From NCBI GenBank assembly GCA_001414345.1, contig LLCB01000131.1, forward strand, positions 62,001 through 126,000: a DNA stretch of 64,000 nt. The letters are read 5' to 3'. The DNA is from Hymenoscyphus infarciens. Its lineage: Eukaryota; Ascomycota; Leotiomycetes; Helotiales; Helotiaceae. Positions 22,725 to 34,803 of this stretch are shown one piece after another. The stretch's first letter is position 1. Every line of letters starts with the position of its first letter. Position numbers and translations under genes: made by a program. The notes below the pieces were generated by a model. It was not told the DNA's origin. It did not search any database and saw only the letters and a list, made by a program, of their open reading frames with translations.

Positions 22725-23684
22725 ATGGCAACTCTCGAAGACCCGAAAGCGATGGTGGAAAGGGGTTGCAAAACAAACGACACCACAATCGTAGCCCGGG
22801 GAATGGAAGCCGCCCGCGCCGCCAACATCGGAAAGAAAACCTCCGATTTCGGCCTGAGGACGGCCATTGACTTTGGCAACCTTGAGGTTGTCAAACATCT
22901 TCTTCAAAATGAAAATATATCTGCAAAAGGCCTCAACCCATTGATAGTGGCACGCAGCGCCTCCATCGAGCTCCTCCAACTCGTCGTCGATCACGGCTTC
23001 GATCTCAATGAACCTGCCTTCAGGGTCCCGGGCCCGGGTCCAGGTCCCTACCTTTTGCAACGAGTGTGCGAGGATGAGGAATTGGTTCGTTGGTGTGTAG
23101 AGCATGGTGCAAAGGTGGATGGGATGGAGGTAGAGCCCTACACGAGTCCGCCGCTGCTGGAAACGGTGGCAGGTACGGGAACAGTCGAAACATTCGCCTA
23201 TCTCCTCGAAAAGGGGGCGCAAATCGAAGGTCGGATATTGCATGTTGCTGCGGGGTGGGTTGGAGCAGAGAAGGTAATATGGAAAGACGAGGATCTGGAC
23301 GAGGAAAATGACGAGCAAAAGAAGGAGGAAGAGAGAAGCGAGAAGGATGAAGAAAGAAGGATACATTTTCAAAAGAGAATGCGCATGGTGGAATACTTGG
23401 TCGATGTCCTCAAGTTGGACGTGAATGAAATGGATATACACGCCTTCGGCTCGGAGGAATCCATGCCCAACTATTGGGGCACGCCCATATGCTATGCTGC
23501 GAGAAATCCAACAGACGGCGAGGAGGTGGTCAAGTTCCTGCTGGAGAGAGGTGCTGATCCGTATATCAAAGAGGTCATGGACAATTATAATGATGCATTT
23601 GGTTATGCAAAACAGGAGGGCAATATCAAGGTTGCAAAAGTATTGGAAGACTGGAAATCGAAACAGGAAAAGAGGGGAGTCTAG
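22725..23684 (+). CDS. Ankyrin-repeat protein
   Basis: A single exon encodes 319 aa starting MATLEDPKAMVE. The frame is open 27 codons further upstream, but the ATG at 22725 gives the compact start expected for this family. Degenerate ankyrin repeats are visible: LRTAIDFGNLEVVKHLLQN (about 45-63), IELLQLVVDHGFDLN, LVRWCVEHGAKVDG, TFAYLLEKGAQIEG, MVEYLVDVLKLDVNE and EEVVKFLLERGADPYIK. A highly charged Glu/Lys segment (about 190-225) interrupts the array. There is no signal peptide or membrane segment, so a cytosolic or nuclear protein-interaction role is likely. The partner is unknown. Confidence 0.8.
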   Translation: MATLEDPKAMVERGCKTNDTTIVARGMEAARAANIGKKTSDFGLRTAIDFGNLEVVKHLLQNENISAKGLNPLIVARSASIELLQLVVDHGFDLNEPAFRVPGPGPGPYLLQRVCEDEELVRWCVEHGAKVDGMEVEPYTSPPLLETVAGTGTVETFAYLLEKGAQIEGRILHVAAGWVGAEKVIWKDEDLDEENDEQKKEEERSEKDEERRIHFQKRMRMVEYLVDVLKLDVNEMDIHAFGSEESMPNYWGTPICYAARNPTDGEEVVKFLLERGADPYIKEVMDNYNDAFGYAKQEGNIKVAKVLEDWKSKQEKRGV

Positions 23685-24014
23685 TTGAACAAATCATACT
23701 TCGTTTAGTTCTCACTTTCTTTCCCAGTTGGTACCTTCAACTCTCTTGACACCAGTTCAGAATTTACTGGCTTATCCTTTGTCATTACTGGCTCTTTTCA
23801 ATCTTTCTATAACGAAAAACCCCTGTAGCATGGTAAGTCCCGCTAGGTCGTTTTCAAAACTACAATTGTCTTGATGGTGTTTTCCGTCTATCCTCCCCCC
23901 TCTTATCAAACTGCTTATATACACTAGCCAAATATGTAGTTATTACAGAGACCCTTTAAAAAGTATTAGTTGCTTCGCTGCTTAAGGTGAGTTCAACTCT
24001 GCTAGACCAGCTCT

Positions 24015-24187
24015 GTTGTATTACCAGCTATTAGTTTGCGTAATACACAAGGTAACCGTTGCGCCAGAGGAATAATAACGTAAAAGTTCCCCTAAAATGA
24101 CTACTAAACGGTATTATTTTAACTAATAGCGCGTATATAGAACAGACCCTGCGAATATCAGCTCAGTTATATAGCCTAATATTATAT
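24015..24187 (+). repeat. Direct repeat, less mutated copy
   Basis: This segment, beginning GTTGTATTACCAGC, recurs at 24398-24571. The two align along their length, and almost every difference is C-to-T or G-to-A toward the second copy. It marks the left border of the RIP block. Confidence 0.75.
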
Positions 24188-24397
24188 ATTCCTCTACTTA
24201 GTCTAAATCATGTCTATAGAATTATAAACCTCGCTCTAATAAAGTAATCTACTAGATATATTTATAAAAGTAGTTAAAAGAATAATATACGTCGAACTCC
24301 TAAGAGCACGCTTTATACTAGAGATATAGTACCGAGATAAAATCGTCTATTATTAGATTTAAGAGCTTAGAATAATTCCTAGACATTTAGTAGTTAT

Positions 24398-24571
24398 ATA
24401 TTATATTACTAGCTATTAGTCTATATAATATATAAGATAATAAGTACGTTAGAGAAATAATAATATAAAAGTTTATCTAAAATAACTACTAAATAGTATT
24501 ATTTTAACTAATAGCGTATATATAGAATAGACTCTACGAATATTAGCCTAGTTATATAGTCTAATATTATA
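24398..24571 (+). repeat. Direct repeat, heavily RIP-mutated copy
   Basis: Partner of 24015-24187. Words such as TTACCAGC, TGCGTAATACACAAGG and CCCTGCGAATATC in the first copy appear here as TTACTAGC, TATATAATATATAAGA and CTCTACGAATATT. Confidence 0.75.
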
Positions 24572-24863
24572 GCTCTTTAGCTTATATATTATATACTTAA
24601 TAATATCTAAGTCTTTATAATTAGAATAAAATACTAGTAAGTAATCTCGGTTATAGAAGTGCTTAAATATATCTTTAAGTTATTTTCTCTCTTAAGTCAC
24701 TTATTAACTTATTTACGTAAAAATTAATAATTAATTATATACTCTCTCTTCTTACTACTATTAGAGCAGAGGCTACTCTCTCTTATATACGCTATATATA
24801 GACGGGATTCCTAGGCTTATCTCTCTATTACTTCTATATAAATTCTATTAAAATCATAATCTC

Positions 24864-25054
24864 TGTGATAGTCCTAGTCATATACGTCACTCACGTAACT
24901 AGGTTAGCCCGAGGCTTTACTAAGGCTTTGCTTAATATATATAAATAAAGCTAGAGTGTCTATACTCTTTACTTTTCTCTTTAGTTTAGTTTTCCTTAAT
25001 ACTAGGTACTATTCTATAAGCACTCTCTTTATATATTTATAGAGAGCTATTATA
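24864..25054 (+). repeat. 5' LTR of the Gypsy element
   Basis: It starts TGTGATAGTCC and ends GCTATTATA (originally probably ...ACA). It is colinear with 30472-30662, with scattered transition differences. It contains a TATATAAATAAAG promoter-like word near 24936. Confidence 0.85.
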
Positions 25055-26289
25055 CTAAAACTAAACTCTCCCTCTTTACCTAGGAAGGCTTTTACTAATA
25101 TCCTAATAATAATATATATATTTACTTATATTAAATCTACTAAATTCACCTTCCTCCTCTATAAAGCCTAACCTATTTACGTCGAGTAGTAAGGTTTAAC
25201 GTTCTTCTATTAGCTATGTCGAGTCTTTTAAAAGTAACTTATTAACCTAAGAACTATTCTATCCTATTTTAGAGTTAGTAGAGCTAATCCCTCTTCCCCC
25301 TTCTATTAATATTACGTCCTAATCTAGCTTAAGAACTCGACCTAAAAAAACATATATACTAGCTATTACTATACTACTACTACCTCCTCCTACTAAAGCA
25401 ACTACTAGTTCCTTATAGTATAAGATCTCTAAACTACCTCTACTTAACTCTACCTTATAATAAATCCTTAAAGTAATAACCTTATTAATAAGTAAAGTTT
25501 ATAAACTTAAAGTAAATACTTTAAATATAGCTAGTACTTCCTATTAATATACCTCTATTTAGCTATAAACTCTTAATATAACTCGTTCTCTTTCTATAGC
25601 TCTATTATCTAAGAAGATAAATAGAATAGCTAATCCTTACTAATTTACTATAAAAGACGAATTTACCTACGTAACCTAGGAAACTAAAATTATAGTAAAG
25701 TTATCTATTAATACTAACTACTTTAAGTCTAAAGAAGTAAGGATAAATTTAATTTTCTACTATACTTCTAGAAGAGCTTAAAACTATATTTACCTAAGAT
25801 ATAAGTTTAATACTATTAACTAGTTTAGTAGCTATAAAGAGATATTAACTTACCTTTAAAATATTACTATTAGCTCTTACTTATACTAAGAAGCTTATAT
25901 CTAATACTAAGACCTTATTATATTAAAGATAGAAACTTTCTATAACTTCTATACTAAGTTTTAATAACTTATAGATAAAGCTAAAGTTCTCTTATAAGAC
26001 TAGGTAGAAGACTTATAGAATAAGTTAACCCCTATACTACGCTAATCTCTTATTATTACTAAGTTTTAAGCTAAAAGAGATATAAACTCCTTTTATAATC
26101 TTATAAGTAGTATTAATAGTAATCTTTAAAACCTTACTTCTTAAAAGGTATAAGTAATAAACTTTCCTTCTACTTTAAACCTATATACGCCTACTCCTAC
26201 GCCTACTAGCTCTTCTTCCTCTATAACCCCCTTTATCCTTCTTAGACGCCTTAACACCCCTACTATAAATAACTACTTAACTCTAGAAC

Positions 26290-26346
26290 TATTAGATAAG
26301 TACTTTAACTATAGTAAGCCTAGTTATTATATTAAGGATTATCTAA
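26290..26346 (+). pseudogene. Gag zinc knuckle with all Cys changed to Tyr
   Basis: The frame reads YFNYSKPSYYIKDYL, where CxxCGKPGHxxxxC is expected. Each metal-binding Cys, and the knuckle His, is replaced by Tyr, which a G-to-A change in TGT/TGC and a C-to-T change in CAT/CAC explain. It identifies the upstream frame as gag. Confidence 0.6.
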
Positions 26347-27449
26347 AGCTAAAAATATATAAGGTTAACCTTAAAGAGCTTAAAAGAAAAGATACTAGCT
26401 TAAAGTTAGGAAACGAAGAAGCTTAAAAGAAGACTCCTCTTTAGGTAAATATAAGATTAATCTCTCTAAGATTAATCTATAGTTATTAATTAGTAGAAAA
26501 GCGTTTACTTTACCTAGTATAATAACTATTAATAGATTTAGTATATAAACTACTACTCTTAGTAACCTTAGAGTAAATACCTTTTCTTTTATAAATATAT
26601 AACTTAGTTATAACTTTATAAAGTTTTATAGTTTAAAGACTAAAAGACTTCTTACCTCTATTAAGATTTATAGATATAATAGAGAAATTAGAGGTAAAGC
26701 TATATACTATCTCCTTTTAAATTATATCTTAGATAGCTATAAATTCTTTAATATACTATTTATCCTCTTAAACTTAGGTTTATATAATATTATTCTTAGC
26801 TAGAAGTTCTTTAAGTACTTTTATATTAATATTAATATAACTTATTAGAAACTACTCTAGCTTAATAATCTTAAGCCTTACTTCTCTACTTAATAGCTAA
26901 CTCCTCTCTCTTAAGACGCTATATAACTAAAAGATCTATACTCTCTTACTAGGATAAAGCTAATACTTATAACTAAGCTATAGAAATAGACAAATAGCAC
27001 TAATAAGGTAGAAGGCTCTTAAAGCCTATAGATTACCTTAAAATCAATACTATAACCCTAGCTAGTTATACCCTAACTATGTATAGTAGAGAAGGCTATA
27101 AGTCCTTAATATAAGCAAAATACTAGGTTATAAAGAAAGAACTTAAAGGCGTTATAAAGAAGGTACTTACCCTAGTATACTATTAGAAACCCTTTATCTT
27201 AAAGAAGTTAGACCTTATTATCAACATTTTAGCTATTTTAGCTATAAGAATATATTATTACTTACTCTAAGAGGATAATAAGATATTTACTATAAGTATA
27301 TATAAAATTAATACTATTATAGCTAATTAAGAACTAGATATAGCCTCTAATATCACTCTTCTTAATAAGTACTAGGACTTTAAAGAAGTATTTTCTAAGA
27401 CTACCTTAGATACTCTCCTACCTTACTAATACTATAACTATAAGATTAA

Positions 27450-29900
27450 TCTTAAAGGTCTAAATATCCTTAGATATTCCTCTCTATATAAGATATCTAT
27501 AAAAGAGTTATTAGCTATAAAGGAATATATTTTAAAGAATCTTTATAAAAAGTTTATTAAATATAGCTAGTCCTCTTTTACTACTCCTATTCTATTTATA
27601 AAGAAAGTAGATAGAAGGCTACGTTTCTATATTAACTTCTAAAAACTTAATAATCTTACTTAAAAAGACTACTATCTATTACCTCTAATTAATAAAACAC
27701 TTATATATATTAGTTAAGCTTATATTTTTACTAAGCTAGATATCTAGTAAGCCTTCTACTATATATAAATAGATCTAGATACTAAGGAATTAACCACTTT
27801 TTATACCTATTATAGAACGTATAAGTATAAAGTCCTACTATTTAGTTTAATAAATAGCTTATCTACCTACTAGTACTATATAAATAATATCTTATTTAAC
27901 TATCTAGACAACTTCTACTCTACCTACTTAGATAATATCCTTATCTACTTATTAAACGTCCTTAAATATAAAGAATATATATAAAAAGTCCTTTAACATC
28001 TTAAGAATACTAGGTTATAGGTTAATATTAAGAAGTATAAGTTTAATATTAAGAAGACGAAATACCTTAGGTTTATTATTAATACTAATAATATTAAAGT
28101 AGACTCTAAAAAAGTCTTAGTAGTATAGAAATAGTAAGCTCTAAAGATAGTAAAAGGCGTTTAGAGCTTCCTTAGTTTTTATAACTTCTATTAAAGGTTT
28201 ATCTAGAACTATAGTATAATTATAAAGCCCTTAGTATACCTAACGTAGAATAATATACCTTTTAATTTTAATAAAGAGTACTAGGAAGTGTTTAAAGACT
28301 TAAAGGTAGTACTTACCTTTATACTAATCCTCTACTACTACTCTCTCGATCTTCTTACTATAATTAAGATAAACGCTTTAGATAGAATTATTATTAGAGT
28401 ATTATAATAATAATAAGCTAATAGAGAATAGTACCTTATAGCCTACTTTAGTAAGACTATGTCTCTAGCTAAGTATAACTATGAAATATATAACAAAGAG
28501 CTACTTACTATTATACGCTTACTTATAGAATAGAGACTAGAATTATAAAGTACTTATTTGAAAATCTGTATTTATATTAATTATAAGGCGTTTAAGTACT
28601 TTATAACTACTAAGTAACTTACTACCTATTAAGCGAGGTAGGCTAAAGCTTTAGCTAAGTACTATTTTATTATTATATTCTATTTAAGGTGTAAGAATAG
28701 TAAGATAGATACTTTAACTTATAAAGTAAATAAGATATACTTATAAAAGGAACTTAAAGAGTAGTACTAGACCTATATACTTTTAATAAAGGAATAAGTT
28801 AATATAGAAGCACTTAAAGACCTAGGGGTTAAAATAAGCTTGATTATACTAGCTCTAGTTAATAATAACTACTTCTAAGAATTATTTATACTTTTAGAAT
28901 AAATCTACTAAGTAAATAAGGATACTATAATACTTTAAGCTATATAAGCATAAGCTAAAACTAATACTAATTCCCTATATACCTTAAAGGAAGGCCTTTT
29001 ACTTTACTAAAACTACTTAGTAGTACTAGATATAGATATACTAAGAATAGACTTAATTTATAAGGCTTATAATTAAATACTTTTAGCTTATCTAGAGAGA
29101 GATAAGACCTACTAGATTCTACGTTTAAGATATATCTAGTAAAACATAAAAGCTAATATTATAAGATATATATAAAACTGTTATAATTATAGAAGAGTAG
29201 ACGTTTCTTAAGATAAAACACCTAGCTATCTATACCTACTCTTAGTACTACTATATATATGATAATATATAGCTATAGATTTTAAGTTCTTTCTAATTAA
29301 TAAGTATAGTTATAATAACATATTTATAGTAATAGACTACTTATCTAAATAGTCTATTTTAATACTCTACTATAAGAACATCACTTCTAAATAGATAGTA
29401 AGGTTATATATTAAACACGTTCTATAATATTATAGGATTCTAGAAAGTATAATATTAGATAGGAGCTCTTACTTTATTACTACGTTTTAGAAGGAGTTTA
29501 CTTAAATCCTAGGTGTTTAGCTTCGACTCTTAACTATAAACTATGCTTAAATAGATAGCTAGACTAAGATTATAAATTAATATCTTAATTAGCACTTATA
29601 GCTATATATCGATTATTATTATACTAATTAGTCTAAGATCCTTCTAATAATAGACTATATATAGTTAGTACTACCTTATAATATTATTAGAATATCACCT
29701 TTTAAGTTATAAAAGAGATATATACTAAGAACCTCGTTTAACTAGTAAACACTAGAACTAGCTAATATAAAAGAACAGCTATTATAAGAAGAGGCTATAG
29801 TAGTTATAAAGATAATCTAGGAGGTCTTAGATATCGGCTAAGTAAATATATTAAAAGCTTAATAGAAGAAGGAATAAGACGTAAATAAATATAGATAAGA
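27450..29900 (+). pseudogene. Broken pol (RT, RNase H, integrase)
   Basis: The RT is seen from about 27480 (LYKISIKELLAIKEY, then LRFYINF, YYLLPLI, YLDNILIY). RNase H sequence is around 28320-28720, and integrase from about 29160 (a zinc-finger remnant, then IFIVIDYLSK and a catalytic-core-like stretch). Frequent TAG/TAA codons interrupt it throughout, so the product is null. Confidence 0.75.
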
Positions 29901-30471
29901 CGTTAATTTTAGAGTAAGAGATATAGTCTTTGTTATAATAAAAGACTAAGTAACTTAATAACTAAGTTAAAAGCTAGACTACTAGATAGCTAGCCCTTTT
30001 AAGATCCTTAAGGAAGTAGGTTCTGCTTTCTAATTACAACTGCTAGCTTCTATTAAAGTTTACCTTATCTTTACTCTTAAGAAGTTATATAAGGCTATAG
30101 ACGATCCCTTACTAGGATAAGTAGTTATACTACTCTTACTAATTATTATAAACGAAGAAGAGGAATAAGAGATTAAAGAAATACTAGCTAGTAAGAAGAG
30201 ATAGTAGTCTCTCTATTACTAAATTAAGTAGAAAGGCTATAATAAAGACCTTAATTAGTATCTAGCTTAATAACTAATATATATGCTATAACTAGTAGAG
30301 AGGTTCTATTTAGAGAAGCTAAAAATAGCTGGTTCTCTAGAAGCTCTTCTACTATAGAAAACAGTATATAAGGCTAGGAGGGAGGATTATAGCGAGCTAG
30401 AGCTTAATACTTCTATATTAAAAGAGGATAAAGCTGCTTAGTTATAGAGGGCTCTTTTAAAGGGGGGGTAG

Positions 30472-30662
30472 TGTAATAGTCCTAGTTATATACGTTACTT
30501 ACGTAACTAGGTTAGTTTAAAGCTTTACTAAGGCTTTACTTAATATATATAAATAAAGCTAGAGTACCTATACTCTTCGCTTTTCTCTTTAGTTTAGTTT
30601 TCCTTAATACTAGGTACTATTCTATAAGCACTCTCTTTATGTATTTGTAGAGGGCTGTTATA
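30472..30662 (+). repeat. 3' LTR of the Gypsy element
   Basis: It starts TGTAATAGTCC directly after the polypurine tract and ends GCTGTTATA before the ATCTC target duplication. It is nearly colinear with the 5' LTR. Confidence 0.85.
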
Positions 30663-31734
30663 ATCTCTATATTCTAGCCTATATTATATAAATAGTATTC
30701 TTAGTAAAGTTAAGCTATAAATAACTTTATTATCTTATTCTCGAATCTCTATAGCCGTCGTATTCTTCTCTTACTAGCTCTTTACCTCGACTTACTCTAT
30801 AATATAAACTCGTATCTTAGATATCTCTTCGATCTCTTAGAATCAGAGCTATAGATAGTAGATATAGTTAAAAATAGAAGATATACTCTCTTTCTCTCTT
30901 TAACTCTTATAACTAGTATTTCGATTATAGATAGTAATTCGCTACTTAGTTCTTTCTTAAGATATATCTTATTCTAACTTCTATAGTTCAGTATATTAGC
31001 GACGGATAATATAGTAGTATAGCTTATAGTTTATAAGAATATTATTCTAAGAGATTAGATACTAAGAGTTAGCTATCTACTATAATAGACTATTAAAAAG
31101 TAGTTAGAGTATATTATAATAGTTAAGCTACGAATTAAGATTAAGATACTTAAGATATAGTTTATACTAATATTATTTAGCTTAAAAGTAATTAGTCTTT
31201 TAGTTATAAATAGTAGAAACGAGTTAGAGAGCTTTAGTAGAAATAGCTTTATATTTATTTATTAAAGAAGATAATAGTTAGGTTATTAGAGTAGAAGCTA
31301 CTTTTACTTATATATACTATATATAAGCGAGATTCCTAAGTATATCTCTTTATATTATAAAAAACTTCTAGATACTAGCTATATTATTAGTATACTTAAT
31401 ATACTTAATATATCTAGTATACTTAAGTCTTAAGTATACTATTATAATACTAGTTATAATAGTAATAATAGCTAGTCTACTTTATACTAGATATATTAAA
31501 TATACTAATATACTAGATATACTAGATATACTAGATATACTAGAAATACTAGAAGTATTTAAGTTATTACTCTTTATATATATCTACTTATCTATCTACT
31601 TATCTATTTATATACGTATATATCTATCTACTTATATACTTTACTTATTTAAGAGATATCTTATAAAGTAAACTTTAACTTAATTACTTAATTTATTTCT
31701 CGCGTTTTTAATCTATTATCGTTTTATAAAGCTA

Positions 31735-31930
31735 GATATAATAATACGAAATATATACGATTATAGAAAAGATATATAGAAGTACGTTTATAAGAATAAA
31801 GTATATAAATACTAGGCTCTAATATAGAAGAAAAGACTAAACTTATCTTCTTCTATCTTAAGTAAGAGTATTTATATAAAAGAGATTAGATAATATAAAA
31901 GTCTAATAATAATAATAACTATATTATAAT
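31735..31930 (+). repeat. Dispersed repeat family, copy 1
   Basis: The sequence ACGAAATATATAC...GAAGTACGTTTA...AATACTAGGCTCTAATATAGAAG...GTCTAATAATAATAATAACTA recurs at 38490-38690 and 58830-59050, and in inverted orientation at 38150-38260. All copies are RIP-mutated and non-coding. Confidence 0.55.
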
Positions 31931-32087
31931 TTTTTTTATATACTAGTAGAATAGTCTTATACTAGCTATACTAGTTATAATAGATATACTATAGTAGATT
32001 TATTAAGTATACTATATATACTAGCGCTAAAGCGGCTGTCTATTTAGTCTTAGTAGGCTTAATACTAAGACTAATCTACTACTCGAC

Positions 32088-32275
32088 CTCTAATACTCGA
32101 GATACTAAGGCTAACTCGCTAGCCGACTCTTAATACTTAAGATACTAAAGCTAATATACTATCTAATCTCGATACTAGAGGTATTAAAGCCGACTTACTA
32201 GCTAACTCGCTAACTTACTCGAGTACTAAGAGTGCTAAAACTAACTCGCTATCCGACTCTTAGACGATTATATAA
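32088..32275. repeat. Imperfect tandem repeats inside the palindromic element
   Basis: A unit of roughly 50-60 bp containing CTCGAGATACTAAGGCTAACTC or variants (GCTAACTCGCTAGCCGACTCT) is repeated three to four times with many substitutions. Confidence 0.5.
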
Positions 32276-34803
32276 CTAGTCTTCTATCTCTCTATATACT
32301 ACCTAGCTCTATAAAACTATAATAGATTAAAAAAACAAGTTATAAATTAAGAGCTTAAGCTAAAGCTTACTTTATAGAATACCTCTTATATAAGTAGAGT
32401 ATATAAGTAAGATATAGATAAGTAGATAGATATGTTTAAAACAGTAGTATAAACTTAAACTACTAGTATAGCTAGTATATCAAGTATACTTAGTATAGCT
32501 AGTAAAAAGTATATTAGCTATTATCTCTATTATAACTAGTATTATAATAGTATACTTAAAGCTTAAGTATACTAAGTATATAAGGTATATTAAGTATACT
32601 AATATTATACCTAGTATATAAAAGAATTTTATAATATAAGAGCTTCTTAATATAAGTAAGCTAAAAATAATAATAGCTAAAAGCTAAATATATATTATTT
32701 AAATCTTAATATCTTTTCTATATAAATATTAGATATTCTCTAATATTATATTAATAACTAAAACCTTACTCTACTATATATATCTACTTAAATTAATTAA
32801 CTTTATATCTAAATTATATTTCTCTTATATTTCTATCTAGTTCTTTTAAATAGCTCTTAGTTATAATAATTAGCTTAGTAAAGTAGATAATAGCTAAAAA
32901 GAAGTTATATAATTTATATATAATAATAAGAAAGCCTCTTATATATATAATAGAAAGAATAACTACTAAAGAGTTAATTATAAAGTAAGTTAAAGTAAAT
33001 ATAAACTAATATTTAATAGTAAAAAGACTTTTTAATATAAGTTTAAGGCTTAGAACTTTCTTATAAAAATTCTTAATATTATTAATAATTAAGTGACAAT
33101 TTAATTAGCTATAAAGTTATAATATAAGAACTTTACTAATAAGAAAATCTTATATATACTTAATTAATTTAAGAGTATACTAATATCTAATCAATAGTTT
33201 TAAAAGCTTTAAATATATTAAAAGCTTCTACTTTATTAAATAGAACCTTCTATACTTAAGTAAGATACTACTCTTATTAATACTATTATAAATAAATTTA
33301 AATCTAGCTAAGTAATATAATATAGTTATTATATTAAATCTATTTACTTTTATTATAAGCTAAGCTTTTTTATTAGTAAAAGAGAGATTACTTAATTAAA
33401 TTAGTAAATAGTACTTATATTTACTAAGACTAGAAAGAATATTCTTAAGAGAGTTTATAAGTAGTTTATTATTAAAAGACTAAATTAATTATAAAAAGTT
33501 AATAGTTATAATAAATTATTCTCTTATAGCTTCTAAATATATAGATTTATTAATATCTACTTATATAAGAGATTAAGATATTTATTAGTCTTTCTAACTA
33601 TATCTAAGTTATAGTTATAAAGTACTACTTTTAATTAGTATATAAACATAGCTTCTTAAAAGTAGTATAAATAGATAAAGATATAGAGACTCTTTTAGTA
33701 ATAGTATACTATCTTCTTTTATAATATTAAAAAAAGTTTAATTTAAGAATATTAAAAACCTAGATATATAGTACTTCTTAATAGATAAAATACTTTTAAG
33801 TACTTAAATATAGAAGTCTTTTTAATAGCTTAAACTATAATTAGATTACTTTATAATATATCTATATAAATACTCTCTACTATTAGATTAATAAGTTTAT
33901 TAAGACTTATAATATATACTCTATTTAAAAGTAATATTAGTAATAGTAAGAAGTACTATAAGAGAAGCTAGATAAGATATATAATTATTAAAGTAATAAT
34001 ACTAGAAACTATAATTAGAAGACTAATCTAGAGATATAAGAGAATCTCTAAAAGAAGGTCTCTTTTTATAATAATATTAAGTATTTTATTAATAATACTT
34101 ATATAGTATATAATAAGATTAAGATTAGTTAGCTTAAGACTAGTAATAAAGACTTTAATATTCTTAATAAGATATAATTAAAGCTTAATATACTATATAC
34201 TTAATTTTATCTATATTTTTATATATAATTATATATTAAAAACCACGTTTATTAAATAAAGGAATTAGCTATACTAGTAGAAGAGAAGAATCTTATTAAT
34301 ACTATAAAAGCTCTTATACTTAAGATAGAAGAAGAGATAGATAATAGACCTAGATATTATAGTAGAGAGTATAAATAAGACGTTATATTTTATATAAATA
34401 CTAACTAGCTTTTATAGAATAACTAAGAGTAATATATTAAATCTAACAAAGAAGAAGAAGAGGAAGTAAAGAGAGATAATAGTAGTAGAATATACTTTAA
34501 GCTTAGTTCTCTTAAATAAGTACATTTTAAGTTATCTAGAGTATTACTAGAAGAAGAGGAAATACTATAATTTATTAAATATATATACTTTTAGTATATC
34601 TAAATAGCTTTAATATATAATTCTCTTAACTTTAAAGTATAATTAAGTATAAAAAGTAGTAGTAGAGGTTTAGACGTAAAAAGTCGATTTTCTAAAATGT
34701 CTAAGAGAGTCCACTATACCGCTTTGTTTCGCTTCCTCTGCAAACGACCTAGCTGTCCTCTACAAACTGCGTCCCCTCCACCATCACATCCCAATTCCTT
34801 AAC

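Larger units (their letters stand above)
24864..30662 (+). mobile_element. Complete, inactivated Ty3/Gypsy LTR retrotransposon
   Basis: The 5.8-kb element is bounded by 191-bp direct LTRs and by a 5-bp target duplication ATCTC (24859-24863 and 30663-30667). A polypurine tract, AAAGGGGGGG, precedes the 3' LTR. Despite stops, the order gag (zinc-knuckle remnant near 26290), reverse transcriptase (LYKISIKELLAIKEY, TTPILFIKK, YLDNILIY near 27922), RNase H and integrase (IFIVIDYLSK near 29315) can be read. This order, with integrase after RNase H, is that of Ty3/Gypsy. Most stops are TAG where Gln or Trp is expected, and Cys codons have become Tyr, as RIP produces. It cannot encode functional proteins. 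Confidence 0.85.
31350..32639. mobile_element. Palindromic TIR element, heavily mutated
   Basis: An arm of about 125 bp at 31350-31476 is inverted at 32514-32639. Matching words include TTATATTATAAAA with TTTTATAATATAA, and TTAGTATACTTAATATAC with its complement. Each arm also contains a small inner palindrome (GTATACTTAAG around AAGTATAC). The 1.04-kb interior includes repeats near 32090-32275 and a copy of the dispersed family at 31735. No protein is readable, and no clear target duplication is seen. Confidence 0.55.
23885..34690. repeat. RIP-mutated AT-rich block
   Basis: Over nearly 11 kb the composition changes to TA, TAT and TAG-rich sequence with almost no CA or TG. Every frame is closed by frequent stops, and only broken transposon reading frames can be recognised. 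This is the pattern left by RIP (C-to-T changes, mainly at CpA) in ascomycetes. The block contains a Gypsy element (24864-30662), a palindromic element (31350-32639) and other decayed repeats. The right edge at about 34.7 kb is sharp. Confidence 0.85.

Noticed and set aside
22683..23441. 252-codon minus-strand frame
   Set aside because: Shadow of the ankyrin gene, which has clear repeats on the plus strand.
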